DNA of 64,000 bases, from contig JACHLF010000003.1 of NCBI GenBank assembly GCA_014204435.1, positions 310,001 to 374,000 on the forward strand. The letters are read 5' to 3'. The notes under the pieces were generated by a model that worked only from the letters and a program-made list of their open reading frames with translations, had not been told where the DNA came from and did no database searches. This document shows positions 21,688 through 31,222 of this stretch, one piece after another. Made by a program: the position numbers and the translations under genes. How positions within the stretch are numbered: position 1 is the stretch's first letter; each line of letters starts with the position of its first letter. This DNA comes from Mycobacteroides chelonae. GTDB taxonomy: Bacteria > Actinomycetota > Actinomycetes > Mycobacteriales > Mycobacteriaceae.

Positions 21688-23052
21688 ATGGCTACAGTCG
21701 TCGAGCCTGTGACAGGCTCGACGACTGTGCCGAGATTGACGCCGGATGAGGTCGGGGCGGTCGATGCCGCGCATGTGTGGCATCCGTACGGCCGGATCGG
21801 TGACGGCGACACAGCCCAGCGGCCGCTGGTGGTGACCGGTGCGCGCGGCGCGAACATCACCGTGGTGCGTGACGGTCACGAGGTTGAGGTGCTGGACGCC
21901 ATGAGCTCATGGTGGTCCTGCATTCATGGCCACGGCCACCCTGTGCTGGACCGTGCGGTCACCGAACAGATCTCCTCAATGAGCCACGTGATGTTCGGCG
22001 GACTCACCCATGAACCTGCGGCACGGTTGGCCCAGCTGTTGGTGGAACTGACGCCGGCCGGACTGGAGACAGTGTTCTTCTGCGACTCCGGGTCCGTGTC
22101 GGTGGAAGTGGCGATCAAGATGGCGCTGCAGTACTGGCGCAGCCTGGGGCTGCCCGCCAAGCACCGCCTCATGACCTGGCGCGGGGGCTACCACGGCGAC
22201 ACCTTCACGCCGATGAGTGTGTGCGACCCCGACGGTGGCATGCACTCGTTGTGGACCGACGTCCTGGTGGAACAGATATTCGCAGAGCAGGTTCCCAGCG
22301 CTTACGATGACCAATACATGCGCCGTTTCGAAGCGGAGCTGACCGAACACGCCGCCGAGCTGGCGGCCGTTATCGTCGAGCCGGTAGTTCAGGGTGCCGG
22401 AGGGATGCGGTTCCACGATCCGCGTTACCTGTCCGAACTGCGTGCCATCTGCGACAGGCATGGTGTGCTACTGATCTTCGACGAGATCGCGACAGGTTTC
22501 GGGCGCACGGGCCAATTGTTCGCCGCCGACCATGCCGGGGTGAGTCCCGACATCATGTGCGTCGGTAAGGCGATCACCGGCGGTTATCTCACCCTGGCCG
22601 CGACCCTGGCCACAGCTAAGATCGCGCGCACCATCAGTGAGGGCCCGGCCGGCGCACTCATGCATGGGCCGACCTTCATGGCCAATCCGCTGGCGTGCTC
22701 GGTGGCGGTCGCGTCGATCGAACTGCTGATGTCGGGAGACTGGAAGTCGCGGATCGAGCAGATCTCGGCGGGATTGCGTCAGGGGCTGGCGCCCGCCGCA
22801 GATCTGAGTGGAGTGGCGGACGTGCGGGTGTGCGGGGCGATCGGTGTCATCGACATGCGGCACGCGCTAGGTGCGCAAGGCGTGCGGATCGCCACCGACG
22901 CCGCGCTCGACGAGGGTGTGTGGTTGCGGCCCTTCCGGACGTTGATCTACACCATGCCGCCGTACATCTGCGACGACGACGAGATCCGCCGGATCACCCT
23001 GGCGATGGTGCGGGCGGCGACAGAGGTAGGCGCTGACTTCTCGGTGCGCTAG
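21688..23052 (+). CDS. bioA: Adenosylmethionine-8-amino-7-oxononanoate transaminase
   Basis: PLP class III aminotransferase that makes 7,8-diaminopelargonate from KAPA using SAM as amino donor, in the biotin pathway. From ATG 21688 (GAGGCGA upstream) it is 454 aa. VWHPYG and [16 protein letters not shown] are BioA hallmarks; the PLP Lys is in CVGKAITGG (about K294), and [12 protein letters not shown] is the cofactor Asp loop. The first 15 residues are encoded by a 35-bp palindrome. The next gene, bioF, has its own BioQ-type operator right after the bioA stop, so bioA and bioFD may be controlled separately. Confidence 0.95.
   Translation: MATVVEPVTGSTTVPRLTPDEVGAVDAAHVWHPYGRIGDGDTAQRPLVVTGARGANITVVRDGHEVEVLDAMSSWWSCIHGHGHPVLDRAVTEQISSMSHVMFGGLTHEPAARLAQLLVELTPAGLETVFFCDSGSVSVEVAIKMALQYWRSLGLPAKHRLMTWRGGYHGDTFTPMSVCDPDGGMHSLWTDVLVEQIFAEQVPSAYDDQYMRRFEAELTEHAAELAAVIVEPVVQGAGGMRFHDPRYLSELRAICDRHGVLLIFDEIATGFGRTGQLFAADHAGVSPDIMCVGKAITGGYLTLAATLATAKIARTISEGPAGALMHGPTFMANPLACSVAVASIELLMSGDWKSRIEQISAGLRQGLAPAADLSGVADVRVCGAIGVIDMRHALGAQGVRIATDAALDEGVWLRPFRTLIYTMPPYICDDDEIRRITLAMVRAATEVGADFSVR
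21694..21728. repeat. 35-bp palindrome inside the first codons of bioA
   Basis: ACAGTCGTCGAGCCTGT (21694-21710) and ACAGGCTCGACGACTGT (21712-21728) are perfect 17-bp complementary arms around a single G. It begins 3 codons into bioA and encodes part of [12 protein letters not shown] in frame; the opposite strand encodes the same peptide. It has no resemblance to the BioQ box. It could be a regulatory hairpin or a mobile palindromic element. Confidence 0.88.
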
Positions 23053-23069
23053 CCTGAACACCGTTCAGG
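23053..23069. promoter_or_regulatory. BioQ-type operator before bioF
   Basis: CCTGAACACCGTTCAGG is a 17-bp palindrome (TGAAC-N3-GTTCA core) immediately after the bioA stop and 14 bp before the bioF start. An identical 17-mer lies in front of bioB. The core fits the palindrome described for the mycobacterial biotin repressor BioQ, whose gene is in this cluster. Confidence 0.85.
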
Positions 23070-23082
23070 AGAGGAGGCGTCG

Positions 23083-24228
23083 GTGGCCGAGGCATCATCA
23101 CCGCTTGCCTGGTTGGGTGAGGTCGAGTGTCAACGTGAGGCTGCCGGATTGCGTCGACGGCTCCGTACCCGCAGCGCAGCCGAGCCTGAGATCGACCTGG
23201 CCTCCAACGACTATCTGGGTCTGGCACGGCACCCGCAGGTCATCGAGGCCGGTGTCGAGGCCCTGCGGATATGGGGTGCTGGATCCACCGGTTCGCGCCT
23301 GGTCACCGGCAACACCGAGTTGCATGAAGAGCTGGAGCGCGAGCTCGCAGCCTTCATGGGTACACAGTCGGCGCTGGTCTTCTCTTCGGGCTACACCGCC
23401 AATCTCGGTGCCGTCGTGGCGCTTTCCGGTCCCGGAACACTCATCGTGTCCGATGCCCGCACGCATGCCTCGCTGATCGACGCCTGCCGCTTGTCGCGTG
23501 CACGGGTCGTGGTGACGCCGTACCGCGACACGCACGCAGTGGCGGCAGCACTCGCCCAACGCCCCGAGGAACGGGCCCTGGTGCTCACCGACGCGGTGTT
23601 CAGCGCGGACGGTGCGCTCGCTCCGCTGCTCGAGCTGCATCGGGTCTGCCGCGGTCATCGCGCCGTGCTCCTGGTCGACGAGGCGCACGGGCTGGGGGTG
23701 CGTGGATCGGGTGGCCGGGGTCTGGTCTCCGAAGTCGGGCTCGACGGTCTGGACGATCTGGTCGTGACCGTCACGCTTTCCAAGGCTCTGGGCAGCCAGG
23801 GTGGGGCCGTGTTGGGATCTGAGGCGGTGCGTGCGCACCTGATCGACGCCGCGCGTCCCTTCATCTTCGATACTGGGCTCGCTCCGGCCGCGGTCGGAGC
23901 GGCACTGGCTGCGCTCCGTCTGATGGCAGCCGAGCCGCGGCGAGTGCGTGCGGTCCTCGACCACGCGGCAACGCTGGGGCAGTGGTGCGGCGCGGTCGAG
24001 AAGCCCGAATCGGCAGTGGTGCCGGTGGTGCTCGGCGACCCGATGGTTGCGTTCGATGCCGCGAAGGCATGCCTGGAACAAGGCGTCCGGGTGGGCTGCT
24101 TCCGCCCGCCCTCGGTTCCCGAGGGACAGTCATTGCTGCGTCTCACCGCCCGCGCCTCCCTCACCGGGGCCGATATGGATCGCGTACGTGAGGTGCTCGG
24201 CGCCGTTCTGGCACTGGCCCGCCGGTGA
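23083..24228 (+). CDS. bioF: 8-amino-7-oxononanoate synthase
   Basis: PLP alpha-oxoamine synthase that condenses a pimeloyl thioester with alanine in biotin synthesis. The 381-aa protein carries [11 protein letters not shown] and [13 protein letters not shown] near the N-terminus, the Asp-His pair in [13 protein letters not shown] and the Schiff-base Lys in [11 protein letters not shown] (about K234). GTG 23083 follows GGAGAGGAGG and the BioQ operator. Its stop overlaps the bioD start (GTGA), so bioF and bioD form one operon. Confidence 0.95.
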   Translation: MAEASSPLAWLGEVECQREAAGLRRRLRTRSAAEPEIDLASNDYLGLARHPQVIEAGVEALRIWGAGSTGSRLVTGNTELHEELERELAAFMGTQSALVFSSGYTANLGAVVALSGPGTLIVSDARTHASLIDACRLSRARVVVTPYRDTHAVAAALAQRPEERALVLTDAVFSADGALAPLLELHRVCRGHRAVLLVDEAHGLGVRGSGGRGLVSEVGLDGLDDLVVTVTLSKALGSQGGAVLGSEAVRAHLIDAARPFIFDTGLAPAAVGAALAALRLMAAEPRRVRAVLDHAATLGQWCGAVEKPESAVVPVVLGDPMVAFDAAKACLEQGVRVGCFRPPSVPEGQSLLRLTARASLTGADMDRVREVLGAVLALARR

Positions 24229-24908
24229 CCATCCTGCTGGTGACCGGGACGTCGACCGGAGTCGGCAAGACGGTGGCGACGGCGGCGCTGGCCGCGGCGG
24301 CAGTGAGTCAGGGCATCGACGTGACGGTGTGCAAGCCGGTGCAGACGGGCGAGGACCGTGATGCCGACGAGGTGGCCCGGCTATCCGGGGTGAGGCGAGT
24401 CGAGACTCTTGCTCGGTACCCCGAGCCGCTGGCGCCGGTGGCCTCGGCCGCGCGGGCAGGTCTGGCACTGCTCGACCATGTGCAGATGGCGACATCGATC
24501 TTCGCTCTCGATCGACCCGGTGCGCTGACCCTTGTCGAGGGTGCAGGCGGTCTCCTGGTCGGGCTGGCGGCGGGGGGCAAGACCCTGCGTGACCTGGCGA
24601 TCGTGCTCGACGCGCCGGTGCTGGTGGTGACGACGGCCGACCTGGGCACCCTCAATCACACGGCACTGACGTTGGAAGCCCTCGCCGCGCAGTCGGTGCC
24701 CTGTGCCGGGCTGGTGGTCGGCAGCTTTCCTGCCGAGCCCGACCTTGCGCAACGGCTCAACCGCGAGGATCTGGCGAATCAGTTCCAGATACCGGTGCGC
24801 GCGGTGATTCCCGAAGGCGCCGCACGCCTGATGCCCGCAGCGTTCGCGGAGATGAGTATGGCGCTGTTCGACCCGCAGTGGGTGGCCGAGCTGGTGGCCG
24901 CTAGCTGA
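24225..24908 (+). CDS. bioD: Dethiobiotin synthetase
   Basis: ATP-dependent carboxylase closing the ureido ring to give dethiobiotin from diaminopelargonate. 227 aa, P-loop NTPase fold: GTSTGVGKT at residues 8-16, CKPVQTG with the substrate-binding Lys, and [14 protein letters not shown] 24225 is in a 4-bp overlap with the bioF stop. The 3' end overlaps the convergent bioQ gene by 8 bp. Confidence 0.95.
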   Translation: MTILLVTGTSTGVGKTVATAALAAAAVSQGIDVTVCKPVQTGEDRDADEVARLSGVRRVETLARYPEPLAPVASAARAGLALLDHVQMATSIFALDRPGALTLVEGAGGLLVGLAAGGKTLRDLAIVLDAPVLVVTTADLGTLNHTALTLEALAAQSVPCAGLVVGSFPAEPDLAQRLNREDLANQFQIPVRAVIPEGAARLMPAAFAEMSMALFDPQWVAELVAAS

Positions 24909-25575
24909 CCGAGCTGGGCTGGCGGGCCAACTGACCGATGCCGTCGACCAGCAGCCGCACGCCGAAACCGAACTGCGCGGTCGGGTCAGCCAAGCCCGCA
25001 CCGTCCGCGAGAAACGACTGATCGTCTTGCAGGGCACCGGCGGAGTCCCATTGCAGGCGGGACTGTTCATCGGCAACGTACCCGAGCACGTAGTAGACGA
25101 TGCTGCGCCCGGCCAGCGCGGCGGGAACCGCACTCAGTCCCGCGGCGACCGCGGCCTCAGCCAGGCGATCGAGGACCGTGATCATGTGCGAGGTCTGGCC
25201 CGAGGCGAAGCTGGCCGACACCAGTTCCGCACCGTCTTTGTGGGAGAGCAGGGCATCGCGCAGCGCCGAGCACACAGAGTCGATGCGCTGCTGCCAGGGC
25301 ATGTCACGACGGTCGGTCTCGGCCAATGGAGCCAACACGTGATCGGCGACCGCGCCGAGCAGCTGTTGCTTGTTGGCGAAGTGCCAATACAGCGCGCTCG
25401 GTGCGATGTCCAGCTCACGAGCCAGCCGGCGCATGGTCAGATCCGCGATCCCGTAGTCGTCGAGAAGCGCGGTGGCCCGGCGCACCAGGTCGTGTCGGTT
25501 CAGCGCTCGGCGCTCTTCGCGTAAGCGGCTCATCGGCGGGGCCGTGCGCCCCTTGTTTGGCTCAGTGATGGCCAT
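24901..25575 (-). CDS. bioQ: TetR-family repressor of biotin genes (BioQ)
   Basis: TetR regulator of 224 aa (or 210 aa from the second Met at 25533). The N-terminal helix-turn-helix is [26 protein letters not shown] in outline; the C-terminal ligand domain is of the TetR_C type. In mycobacteria the TetR repressor located between bioFD and bioB is BioQ, which binds palindromes at bioF and bioB. Two identical 17-bp palindromes at exactly those places here support the name. It is divergent from bioB across one operator, so it probably also represses itself. Confidence 0.88.
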   Translation of the reverse strand: MAITEPNKGRTAPPMSRLREERRALNRHDLVRRATALLDDYGIADLTMRRLARELDIAPSALYWHFANKQQLLGAVADHVLAPLAETDRRDMPWQQRIDSVCSALRDALLSHKDGAELVSASFASGQTSHMITVLDRLAEAAVAAGLSAVPAALAGRSIVYYVLGYVADEQSRLQWDSAGALQDDQSFLADGAGLADPTAQFGFGVRLLVDGIGQLARQPSSVS

Positions 25576-25582
25576 ACTCTAA

Positions 25583-25599
25583 CCTGAACACCGTTCAGG
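25583..25599. promoter_or_regulatory. BioQ-type operator between bioQ and bioB
   Basis: The 17-bp palindrome CCTGAACACCGTTCAGG, identical to the copy before bioF, lies 7 bp upstream of bioQ (25575) and 37 bp upstream of the bioB start. One bound repressor could shut both divergent promoters. Confidence 0.88.
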
Positions 25600-25636
25600 A
25601 TTGAGTATCAGGTTTGTACCTAGTGAGGAGCGCTGC

Positions 25637-26665
25637 GTGACTGAGACAGCCGAGCTGACAGCCGCGACGGACGCCGACGTATTGGCCGTCGCGCGTGAGC
25701 AGGTGCTGGAACAGGGTGTGGGCCTGGCGCAGGATCAGGTGCTGCGGGTGCTCCAGCTTCCCGACGATCGCCTGGAGGAGCTGCTCGCGCTCGCCCACGA
25801 GGTGCGGATGCGCTGGTGCGGCCCCGAGGTCGAGGTCGAGGGCATCATCAGCCTGAAGACCGGCGGTTGCCCCGAGGACTGCCATTTCTGTTCGCAGTCC
25901 GGCCTGTTCGCATCTCCGGTGCGCAGCGCGTGGCTCGACATTCCGAGCCTGGTCGAGGCCGCCAAGCAGACCGCGAAGTCCGGAGCGACCGAGTTCTGCA
26001 TCGTCGCGGCCGTGCGTGGTCCCGATGAGCGGCTGCTCGCTCAGGTTGCCGCCGGTATCGAAGCGATCCGCAACGAAGTCGACATTCAGATCGCCTGCTC
26101 ACTGGGCATGCTGACCCAGGAGCAGGTCGACCGTTTGTCGGCGATGGGTGTGCATCGGTACAACCACAACCTCGAGACCGCCAAGTCGCACTTCCCGAAC
26201 GTGGTCACCACGCACAGCTGGGAAGAGCGCTGGGACACCCTCAAGATGGTCCGCGACGCGGGCATGGAGGTCTGCTGCGGCGGCATCCTCGGCATGGGCG
26301 AGACCCTGGAGCAGCGTGCGGAATTCGCCGCGAACCTAGCTGAGCTGGAACCGGACGAGGTGCCGCTGAACTTCCTGAACCCGCGCCCCGGAACGCCTTT
26401 CGGCGATCTGGAGGTGCTGCCGGCAGCGGACGCGTTGCGTGCGGTGGCGGCGTTCCGCCTCGCGCTCCCACGCACGATGCTGCGGTTTGCCGGCGGGCGT
26501 GAGATCACTCTGGGCGATTTGGGTGCCAAGCAGGGCATTCTGGGTGGCATCAACGCAGTCATCGTCGGCAATTACCTGACAACGCTGGGTCGTCCGGCCG
26601 AGGCAGATCTTGAACTGCTCGACGATCTGCAGATGCCGATCAAGGCTCTGAACAGCAGCCTGTGA
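25637..26665 (+). CDS. bioB: Biotin synthase
   Basis: Radical SAM enzyme inserting sulfur into dethiobiotin. The [4Fe-4S] cluster motif is CPEDCHFC (C78, C82, C85). Later residues typical of BioB include [19 protein letters not shown], the conserved Cys in [10 protein letters not shown] and [12 protein letters not shown] 25637 with GAGGAG 6 nt upstream is preferred; the TTG at 25601 abuts the operator and is unlikely. The product is 342 aa. Its stop overlaps the next gene (GTGA), coupling it to bsaP. Confidence 0.96.
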   Translation: MTETAELTAATDADVLAVAREQVLEQGVGLAQDQVLRVLQLPDDRLEELLALAHEVRMRWCGPEVEVEGIISLKTGGCPEDCHFCSQSGLFASPVRSAWLDIPSLVEAAKQTAKSGATEFCIVAAVRGPDERLLAQVAAGIEAIRNEVDIQIACSLGMLTQEQVDRLSAMGVHRYNHNLETAKSHFPNVVTTHSWEERWDTLKMVRDAGMEVCCGGILGMGETLEQRAEFAANLAELEPDEVPLNFLNPRPGTPFGDLEVLPAADALRAVAAFRLALPRTMLRFAGGREITLGDLGAKQGILGGINAVIVGNYLTTLGRPAEADLELLDDLQMPIKALNSSL

Positions 26666-26913
26666 CCAATAGTCTGTACCTCATGGGTACCGAACCGGTG
26701 GCTGCCGGTAAGTACAACGTGCACACCGGGATCGAGATCGATGGTGGCGCTGCCGGATCGGCGCTTCCGACGGCCGCCCAGTTAGGCCTTGAGCCTCCCC
26801 GCTTCTGTGCAGCATGCGGACGGCGAATGATCGTGCAGGTGCGGCCGGACGGATGGCACGCGAAGTGCTCGCGACACGGCGAGGTGGACTCCAAGCAGCT
26901 CGAGCAGCGATGA
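26662..26913 (+). CDS. bsaP: Biotin synthase auxiliary protein
   Basis: An 83-aa protein translated from a GTG that overlaps the bioB stop, in the place of M. tuberculosis Rv1590. It has a conserved opening (GKYNVHTG) and a Cys-rich C-terminal half: FCAACGRRM (CxxC) followed by a third Cys in WHAKCSRHG, which looks like a metal or Fe-S site. Homologues next to bioB in actinobacteria have been described as an auxiliary factor needed for BioB turnover; I rely on memory for that. Coupling to bioB agrees. Confidence 0.82.
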   Translation: MTNSLYLMGTEPVAAGKYNVHTGIEIDGGAAGSALPTAAQLGLEPPRFCAACGRRMIVQVRPDGWHAKCSRHGEVDSKQLEQR

Positions 26914-26999
26914 GCGCGAGCGAAGAGCCGCGGGTGCCGATGAGCGCGAGCGAAGAGCCGCGGGTGCCGATGAGCGCGAGCGAAGAGCCGCGGGTGCCG
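26910..26999 (+). repeat. Three exact 30-bp tandem repeats at a stop/start junction
   Basis: Three identical 30-bp units (26910-26939, 26940-26969, 26970-26999), each beginning ATGAGCGCGAGCGAAGAGCC. The array starts exactly at the ATGA overlap of the bsaP stop and the next start, and each copy repeats that ATGA. In frame it adds [10 protein letters not shown] three times. The placement recalls MIRU elements of M. tuberculosis, which insert at overlapping stop/start codons. Confidence 0.93.
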
Positions 27000-27647
27000 A
27001 TCAATGTCATGGATCAGTCTGCCGCTGCGCGGCTTTCGCGCGTCGCCGCGGCAGCCATCGTTGTCGTCGCGCTCACGATCTCTGGTGCGCTGGTGGGGGC
27101 GCTCTGGAGCCTGATCGCGCCGGGAGTGCACGGGGCCATCGCCGACACCCGGGACAACGGCCGAGTGTTCGTGCATTTGGGCAATCAGGCCGACAACTTC
27201 TTTGTCGCCACCACGCTGCTCGCCGGAATGACCACGGTGGTTGCGGTGATCGCATCCGTGGCTGCTTGGCAGTGGAGGGCGCATCGCGGCCCGATCATGG
27301 TGGGGGCAGTCACGCTGGGTGCCCTGGCATGCTCGGCGGTCGCTGCCGGTGTCGGTGCCGCGCTGGTCAGGTGGCGTTATGGCGCACTGGATATCGCTGG
27401 CGCGCAGCTCGCCGAGGGGCACCGGATCAAGTATGTCGTGCAGGCCCCGGCGGTGTTCTACGGGCATACAAATGCGCAGATCGCCATCTCACTCGTGCTG
27501 GCTCCGTGCTTGGCGGCGCTCGCCTACACGTTCTGCGTAGTCGCCTGTGCCCGTGATGATCTCGAAGCGTGGCCGCCCGCGCCGGCACCCGTCTACCGGA
27601 TACCCGTGACGGTGCCACCGACCGAAGGCGCTAACTCGACTGCCTAG
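26910..27647 (+). CDS. DUF2567 membrane protein with N-terminal decapeptide repeats
   Basis: Orthologous in position to M. tuberculosis Rv1591; function unknown. Of 245 aa, the first 30 are three copies of [10 protein letters not shown]. Then come four hydrophobic segments: about residues 43-63 ([20 protein letters not shown]), 92-112, 120-140 and a C-terminal one near 185-205. The family core includes [17 protein letters not shown]. Any of three repeat ATGs, or the ATG in NVMDQS, could initiate, so the true start is uncertain. It is the last gene of the bioB-bsaP unit. Confidence 0.78.
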   Translation: MSASEEPRVPMSASEEPRVPMSASEEPRVPINVMDQSAAARLSRVAAAAIVVVALTISGALVGALWSLIAPGVHGAIADTRDNGRVFVHLGNQADNFFVATTLLAGMTTVVAVIASVAAWQWRAHRGPIMVGAVTLGALACSAVAAGVGAALVRWRYGALDIAGAQLAEGHRIKYVVQAPAVFYGHTNAQIAISLVLAPCLAALAYTFCVVACARDDLEAWPPAPAPVYRIPVTVPPTEGANSTA

Positions 27648-27767
27648 TCCGGCCGAGTCGTAGTGAGTGGGCCGTCGCCCGCGTCGAGTCAGCGACTGCC
27701 GTGTCATCCCAGTCCAGTTCGGCGGCATCGGGATCGCGTCCTTGATCGTCGTGTGCCGGGTTGAACA

Positions 27768-27869
27768 CCATCGGTCGGGAAAGCGGCGCTGGAGCGCGTC
27801 GAGCATGATCGGGACTGCAGTGGACGCGCCAGGGGATGCGCCGAGCAGTTGGGCCAGTGGGTGATCGAC
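27768..27869 (-). pseudogene. Short fragment of malate:quinone oxidoreductase
   Basis: Reading the minus strand gives LAQLLGASPGASTAVPIMLDALQRRFPDRW, the strongly conserved C-terminal glycine-rich FAD-domain segment of Mqo (LLGASPGASTAV). Only about 30 residues match; nothing recognisable follows or precedes. This is a remnant of a deleted mqo gene. Confidence 0.6.
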
Positions 27870-28046
27870 TGGCGGCGCCAGTTGATCGGACTGCTCGCGG
27901 GCAGTAAGCCGTCGGCAGCTCAGATGATCCGGGCCACAGTCGCACTGGGCGGACTGTCGGATTGCACCATCGAGTATGCCGACCGCGCACATCGACAGGT
28001 CAAGAAGACCGCGGTGGAAGCGGTAATCGCCGCACTGAACAGCTGA
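27849..28046 (+). pseudogene. C-terminal remnant of a TetR-type regulator
   Basis: A 65-codon open frame. From about 27870 it reads RRQLIGLLAGSKPSAAQMIR then ATVALGGLSDCTIEYADRAH and a final helix. This looks like the C-terminal part of a TetR/AcrR ligand-binding domain, whose usual end is similar (ALGGLSG...). No helix-turn-helix region is present upstream; instead the mqo fragment lies there on the other strand. Identification is from pattern only. Confidence 0.45.
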
Positions 28047-28052
28047 GCTGCG

Positions 28053-29351
28053 CTAGAGGGAACGTCCGCCGAGCACCTTGGCGCTGATCCAGCCGAGCTT
28101 GAGCAGGCCGAGGTAGGTCGACGGCCTGAATGCCAGCGGCCAGCTGGTGTGACGCGGTCCGGCCGGCAGCGCTTCGCCGTTGAACCGTGCGCCGAGCCAC
28201 TCCATCGACATGGGTGCGGACATCGGATGCAGCAGCATGTGCTCGTTGAGCAGATCGCGGTGATAGGCCACGCTGGCGCCGCCGCCGCGGTAGGTGTCGG
28301 CAAGCTCGTCGATGCACGAGGTCGAGATGATCTCGTCGTGAACGGCCTGAATGATGAGAACGGGCGGTGTCGGCACTGTCTTACCGAGTTTGGTGCTGTC
28401 GAAGACGTGCTGTACCTCGGGTGTCTCGAGAAGCTGGTCGAGCGGCTGATCCACCAGGTCGTCCATGTCCTTGAAGGCCATGGCCGCGATCGCACGGAAG
28501 GTCGGCATCGCTTCGAGCCGTCCGAGGAATTCCTTGCCCTTGGGCGTCGCGTGCTCTTCGATCACGCGTTCAAGGCTCGGGTACACATGTGAAAGCGCTG
28601 CGACGACAAGACCGGGCAGCGCGGCGAACAGCCCGCCGTTCAGGCGGCGGAAGGAGCCAAGTACCGCCCCGGCGATCTGGAGCTCGGGGGCATAGTCGGC
28701 GCTGACCTCGGCGGCCCATGCGGTGGCCAGCCCTCCGCCGGAGTAGCCCCAGAGTCCGATCGGTGCCCGCCGGGAAAGCCCTAGCCTGTCGCAGTTCAGT
28801 GCGGCACGAAGTCCGTCGAGGGTGCGATATCCGGGCTCCTCGGGGGCACCCCAGATGCCGTCGACACCTTCGTGATCGGGAAGGGAAACCGCCCAGCCTT
28901 CGGCGAGCAACGCGGCGATCAGGAGCAGTTCCAGCTGGGCGAATGAGCCCAAGGCATGTGCACCCCGTCGCAGTGCGTACGAGGGAAAGCAGCGGTCGGT
29001 GACGGCATCGATGGCGCATTGGTACGACACGATCGGCGTCGGTGTGGCCGAGTCGGTGTGCTCTGGTAAGAGGACGGTCGTTACCGCGGCGTCGGCCTGC
29101 CGGTTGAGGTCATTGCTGCGGTACAGCAGCTGAGTGGCGGTGAAACGCTGGGGGATCAGGCCGAGGAACGCCATTTCGACGTCGCGGGTGCGCAGCACCG
29201 TGCCGGGGGCGGCGTGTTCGAAGCCCCGGGGTGGGAGATAGAACGGATCCTCGGTGGGTAACAAGGCCCGCCTTCCGCGCACGAGCTCCTGATGGGGTGC
29301 TTCGCCGATCCACGCGACGTCACCGGAAATCGCCAGGTCGTGGGGTGCCAT
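28053..29351 (-). CDS. Secretory-lipase-family (LIP) alpha/beta hydrolase
   Basis: 432-aa hydrolase equivalent to M. tuberculosis Rv1592c. The nucleophile elbow is [14 protein letters not shown], the acid is probably in QAVHDEIIS and the catalytic His in LNEHMLLH, the arrangement of fungal-type secretory lipases (PF03583). No classical signal peptide is visible, so localisation is uncertain. Homologues cleave triacylglycerol or other esters. It lies alone between gene remnants and nrtR. Confidence 0.85.
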   Translation of the reverse strand: MAPHDLAISGDVAWIGEAPHQELVRGRRALLPTEDPFYLPPRGFEHAAPGTVLRTRDVEMAFLGLIPQRFTATQLLYRSNDLNRQADAAVTTVLLPEHTDSATPTPIVSYQCAIDAVTDRCFPSYALRRGAHALGSFAQLELLLIAALLAEGWAVSLPDHEGVDGIWGAPEEPGYRTLDGLRAALNCDRLGLSRRAPIGLWGYSGGGLATAWAAEVSADYAPELQIAGAVLGSFRRLNGGLFAALPGLVVAALSHVYPSLERVIEEHATPKGKEFLGRLEAMPTFRAIAAMAFKDMDDLVDQPLDQLLETPEVQHVFDSTKLGKTVPTPPVLIIQAVHDEIISTSCIDELADTYRGGGASVAYHRDLLNEHMLLHPMSAPMSMEWLGARFNGEALPAGPRHTSWPLAFRPSTYLGLLKLGWISAKVLGGRSL

Positions 29352-29415
29352 GTGTGCGCTCCCTTCAAGGTCCCCGGCATTCTTACCCTAAGAAGACTCT
29401 AAGAGGCTAGTCGGG

Positions 29416-30123
29416 TCAGCCGGGAGGTCGCAGTGCGGCAAATTCATCGGTGACGCGGTACCGGTCATCGGTGAATCGGTAGAGAGCTGCCGGGCGGCCG
29501 CCGCTGCGGCCCGATCGTGCGGTTGTCCCGGTCGGTGTCAGTACGCCGCGCCGCACCAGCACCCGTTGCAGGTTGGTGGCATCGACCGGATATCCGAGTG
29601 TCGCGCAGTAGATATCCCGCAGCGTGGAGAGCGTGAACTGTTGTGGTGCCAAGGCGAATCCGATGTTGGTGTAGGACATCTTGGCCGCCAGTCGAGTGTG
29701 TGCGTGCGCGACCATCACGTGATGATCGAAAGCCATCGCCGGCAGGCTGCTCACGCGGTGCCACTGGGTATCCGCGGGGAGTTCGGGTGTGGCGGGGAAG
29801 GGGACGAGCCCGAGGAATGTCGAGGCGATGGTGCGCGGGCTGGGTACTCGGTTCGGTTCAGAAAACACCGCGAGCTGTTCGAGGTGGGCCAGCTCACGCA
29901 CGTCCACCTTCTCGGCGAGTTGGCGCCGGATGGACGAGGGGAGGTCCTCGTCGGTGCGCACTCGGCCGCCGGGAAGGGCCCAGGCGCCCTGGTGTGGCTC
30001 CAGCGCGCGCTGCCACAGCAGCACGGCAAGCTCGGGCGTCTGATTGTCGCCAAAGTGACGCACGTGGAACACCACGGCTAACGCTTCGTGTTCGGTGCTA
30101 GTATGGACCACGTTTTCGATCAT
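29416..30123 (-). CDS. nrtR: Nudix-related NAD-biosynthesis repressor (NrtR)
   Basis: 235-aa protein with an N-terminal Nudix-like domain (VVFHVRHF...[27 protein letters not shown]) and a C-terminal winged helix (about residues 150-235). The Nudix box is degenerate: the usual REXXEE is [10 protein letters not shown], so hydrolase activity is probably lost, as in NrtR regulators that bind ADP-ribose. It is divergent from nadABC with a palindrome between them, matching the mycobacterial NrtR-nadABC arrangement. The start at 30123 lies inside that palindrome; a GTG at 30111 is an alternative. Confidence 0.85.
   Translation of the reverse strand: MIENVVHTSTEHEALAVVFHVRHFGDNQTPELAVLLWQRALEPHQGAWALPGGRVRTDEDLPSSIRRQLAEKVDVRELAHLEQLAVFSEPNRVPSPRTIASTFLGLVPFPATPELPADTQWHRVSSLPAMAFDHHVMVAHAHTRLAAKMSYTNIGFALAPQQFTLSTLRDIYCATLGYPVDATNLQRVLVRRGVLTPTGTTARSGRSGGRPAALYRFTDDRYRVTDEFAALRPPG
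30099..30104 (+). promoter_or_regulatory. Candidate -10 element for nadABC
   Basis: TAGTAT fits TAnnnT. Transcription would begin near 30111-30112, at the left edge of the NrtR-type palindrome, an ideal place for repression. No clear -35 is visible. Confidence 0.4.
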
Positions 30124-30134
30124 AAGTCGAAAAC
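30112..30134. promoter_or_regulatory. NrtR-type operator between nrtR and nadA
   Basis: GTTTTCGA-N7-TCGAAAAC: perfect 8-bp arms at 30112-30119 and 30127-30134. It overlaps the nrtR start codon and lies 59 bp before nadA. Position and symmetry suggest control of both divergent transcripts. Confidence 0.75.
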
Positions 30135-30193
30135 CTCGGTCGTCCAAGCCCAGCCCGGCGCTCGACCGAGACCCGAGGCGCGAGGAGGCGGCC

Positions 30194-31222
30194 ATGACCG
30201 CAGCTGACGTAGTACTTGACGGTGTGATCGACGGTCCCGGTGGATACACCGGGGTCGAGGGCGACGCCCGCTGGGCCGAAACGGTCCGCCGGCTTGCCGA
30301 TCAGCGCGGTGCCACCGTGCTCGCGCACAACTACCAACTGCCTGCGATTCAGGACGTGGCCGACCACGTCGGCGATTCGTTGGCGCTCTCGCGAATCGCG
30401 GCCGAGGCCTCCGAGGACACGATCGTGTTCTGTGGCGTGCACTTCATGGCGGAGACGGCGAAGATCCTGAGCCCGGACAAGACGGTCTTGATCCCGGATC
30501 AGCGCGCCGGATGCTCACTTGCCGATTCCATCACTGCCGACGAGCTGCGCGACTGGAAGGACGAGTTTCCCGACGCCGTCGTGGTCTCCTACGTCAACAC
30601 TACGGCGGCCGTGAAGGCGCTCACCGATATCTGCTGCACGTCCTCGAACGCCGTCGACGTGGTCGCATCGATCGACCCGGACCGGGAGGTGCTGTTCTGC
30701 CCGGACCAGTTCCTCGGCGCACACGTCAAGCGCGTCACCGGTCGGCAGAATCTGCAGATCTGGGCGGGCGAGTGCCATGTGCACGCAGGCATCAATGGTG
30801 AGGAACTTGCCGGTCAGGCGCGTTCGCACCCGGATGCCGAGCTGTTTGTGCACCCCGAATGCGGCTGCGCGACATCGGCGCTGTACCTCGCGGGCACGGG
30901 GGCCGTACCCGATGATCGGGTGAAGATTCTCTCGACCGGCGGCATGCTCGACGCGGCGCGCGAAACCCGTGCACGTGAAGTGCTGGTGGCCACCGAAGTC
31001 GGCATGTTGCACCAGCTGCGCAAGGCGGCCCCCGACGTGAACTTCCTGGCGGTCAACGACCGGGCTTCGTGCACGTACATGAAGATGATCACGCCCGCGG
31101 CCATGCTGCGGTGTCTGGTCGAAGGTCGCGACGAGGTGCACGTGGATCCCGAGACCGCCCGGTTGGCGCGGCGCAGTGTTCAGCGGATGATCGAGATCGG
31201 ACAACCAGGCGGCGGAGAATGA
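30194..31222 (+). CDS. nadA: Quinolinate synthase
   Basis: [4Fe-4S] enzyme condensing iminoaspartate with dihydroxyacetone phosphate to quinolinate in de novo NAD synthesis. 342 aa from ATG 30194, preceded by GAGGAGG. Family motifs: [21 protein letters not shown] near residue 38, [28 protein letters not shown], and [14 protein letters not shown]. The three cluster Cys are those in FCGVHF, HPECGC and a late ASCTYMKM. It is the first gene of nadABC; its stop overlaps nadB (ATGA). Confidence 0.96.
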   Translation: MTAADVVLDGVIDGPGGYTGVEGDARWAETVRRLADQRGATVLAHNYQLPAIQDVADHVGDSLALSRIAAEASEDTIVFCGVHFMAETAKILSPDKTVLIPDQRAGCSLADSITADELRDWKDEFPDAVVVSYVNTTAAVKALTDICCTSSNAVDVVASIDPDREVLFCPDQFLGAHVKRVTGRQNLQIWAGECHVHAGINGEELAGQARSHPDAELFVHPECGCATSALYLAGTGAVPDDRVKILSTGGMLDAARETRAREVLVATEVGMLHQLRKAAPDVNFLAVNDRASCTYMKMITPAAMLRCLVEGRDEVHVDPETARLARRSVQRMIEIGQPGGGE

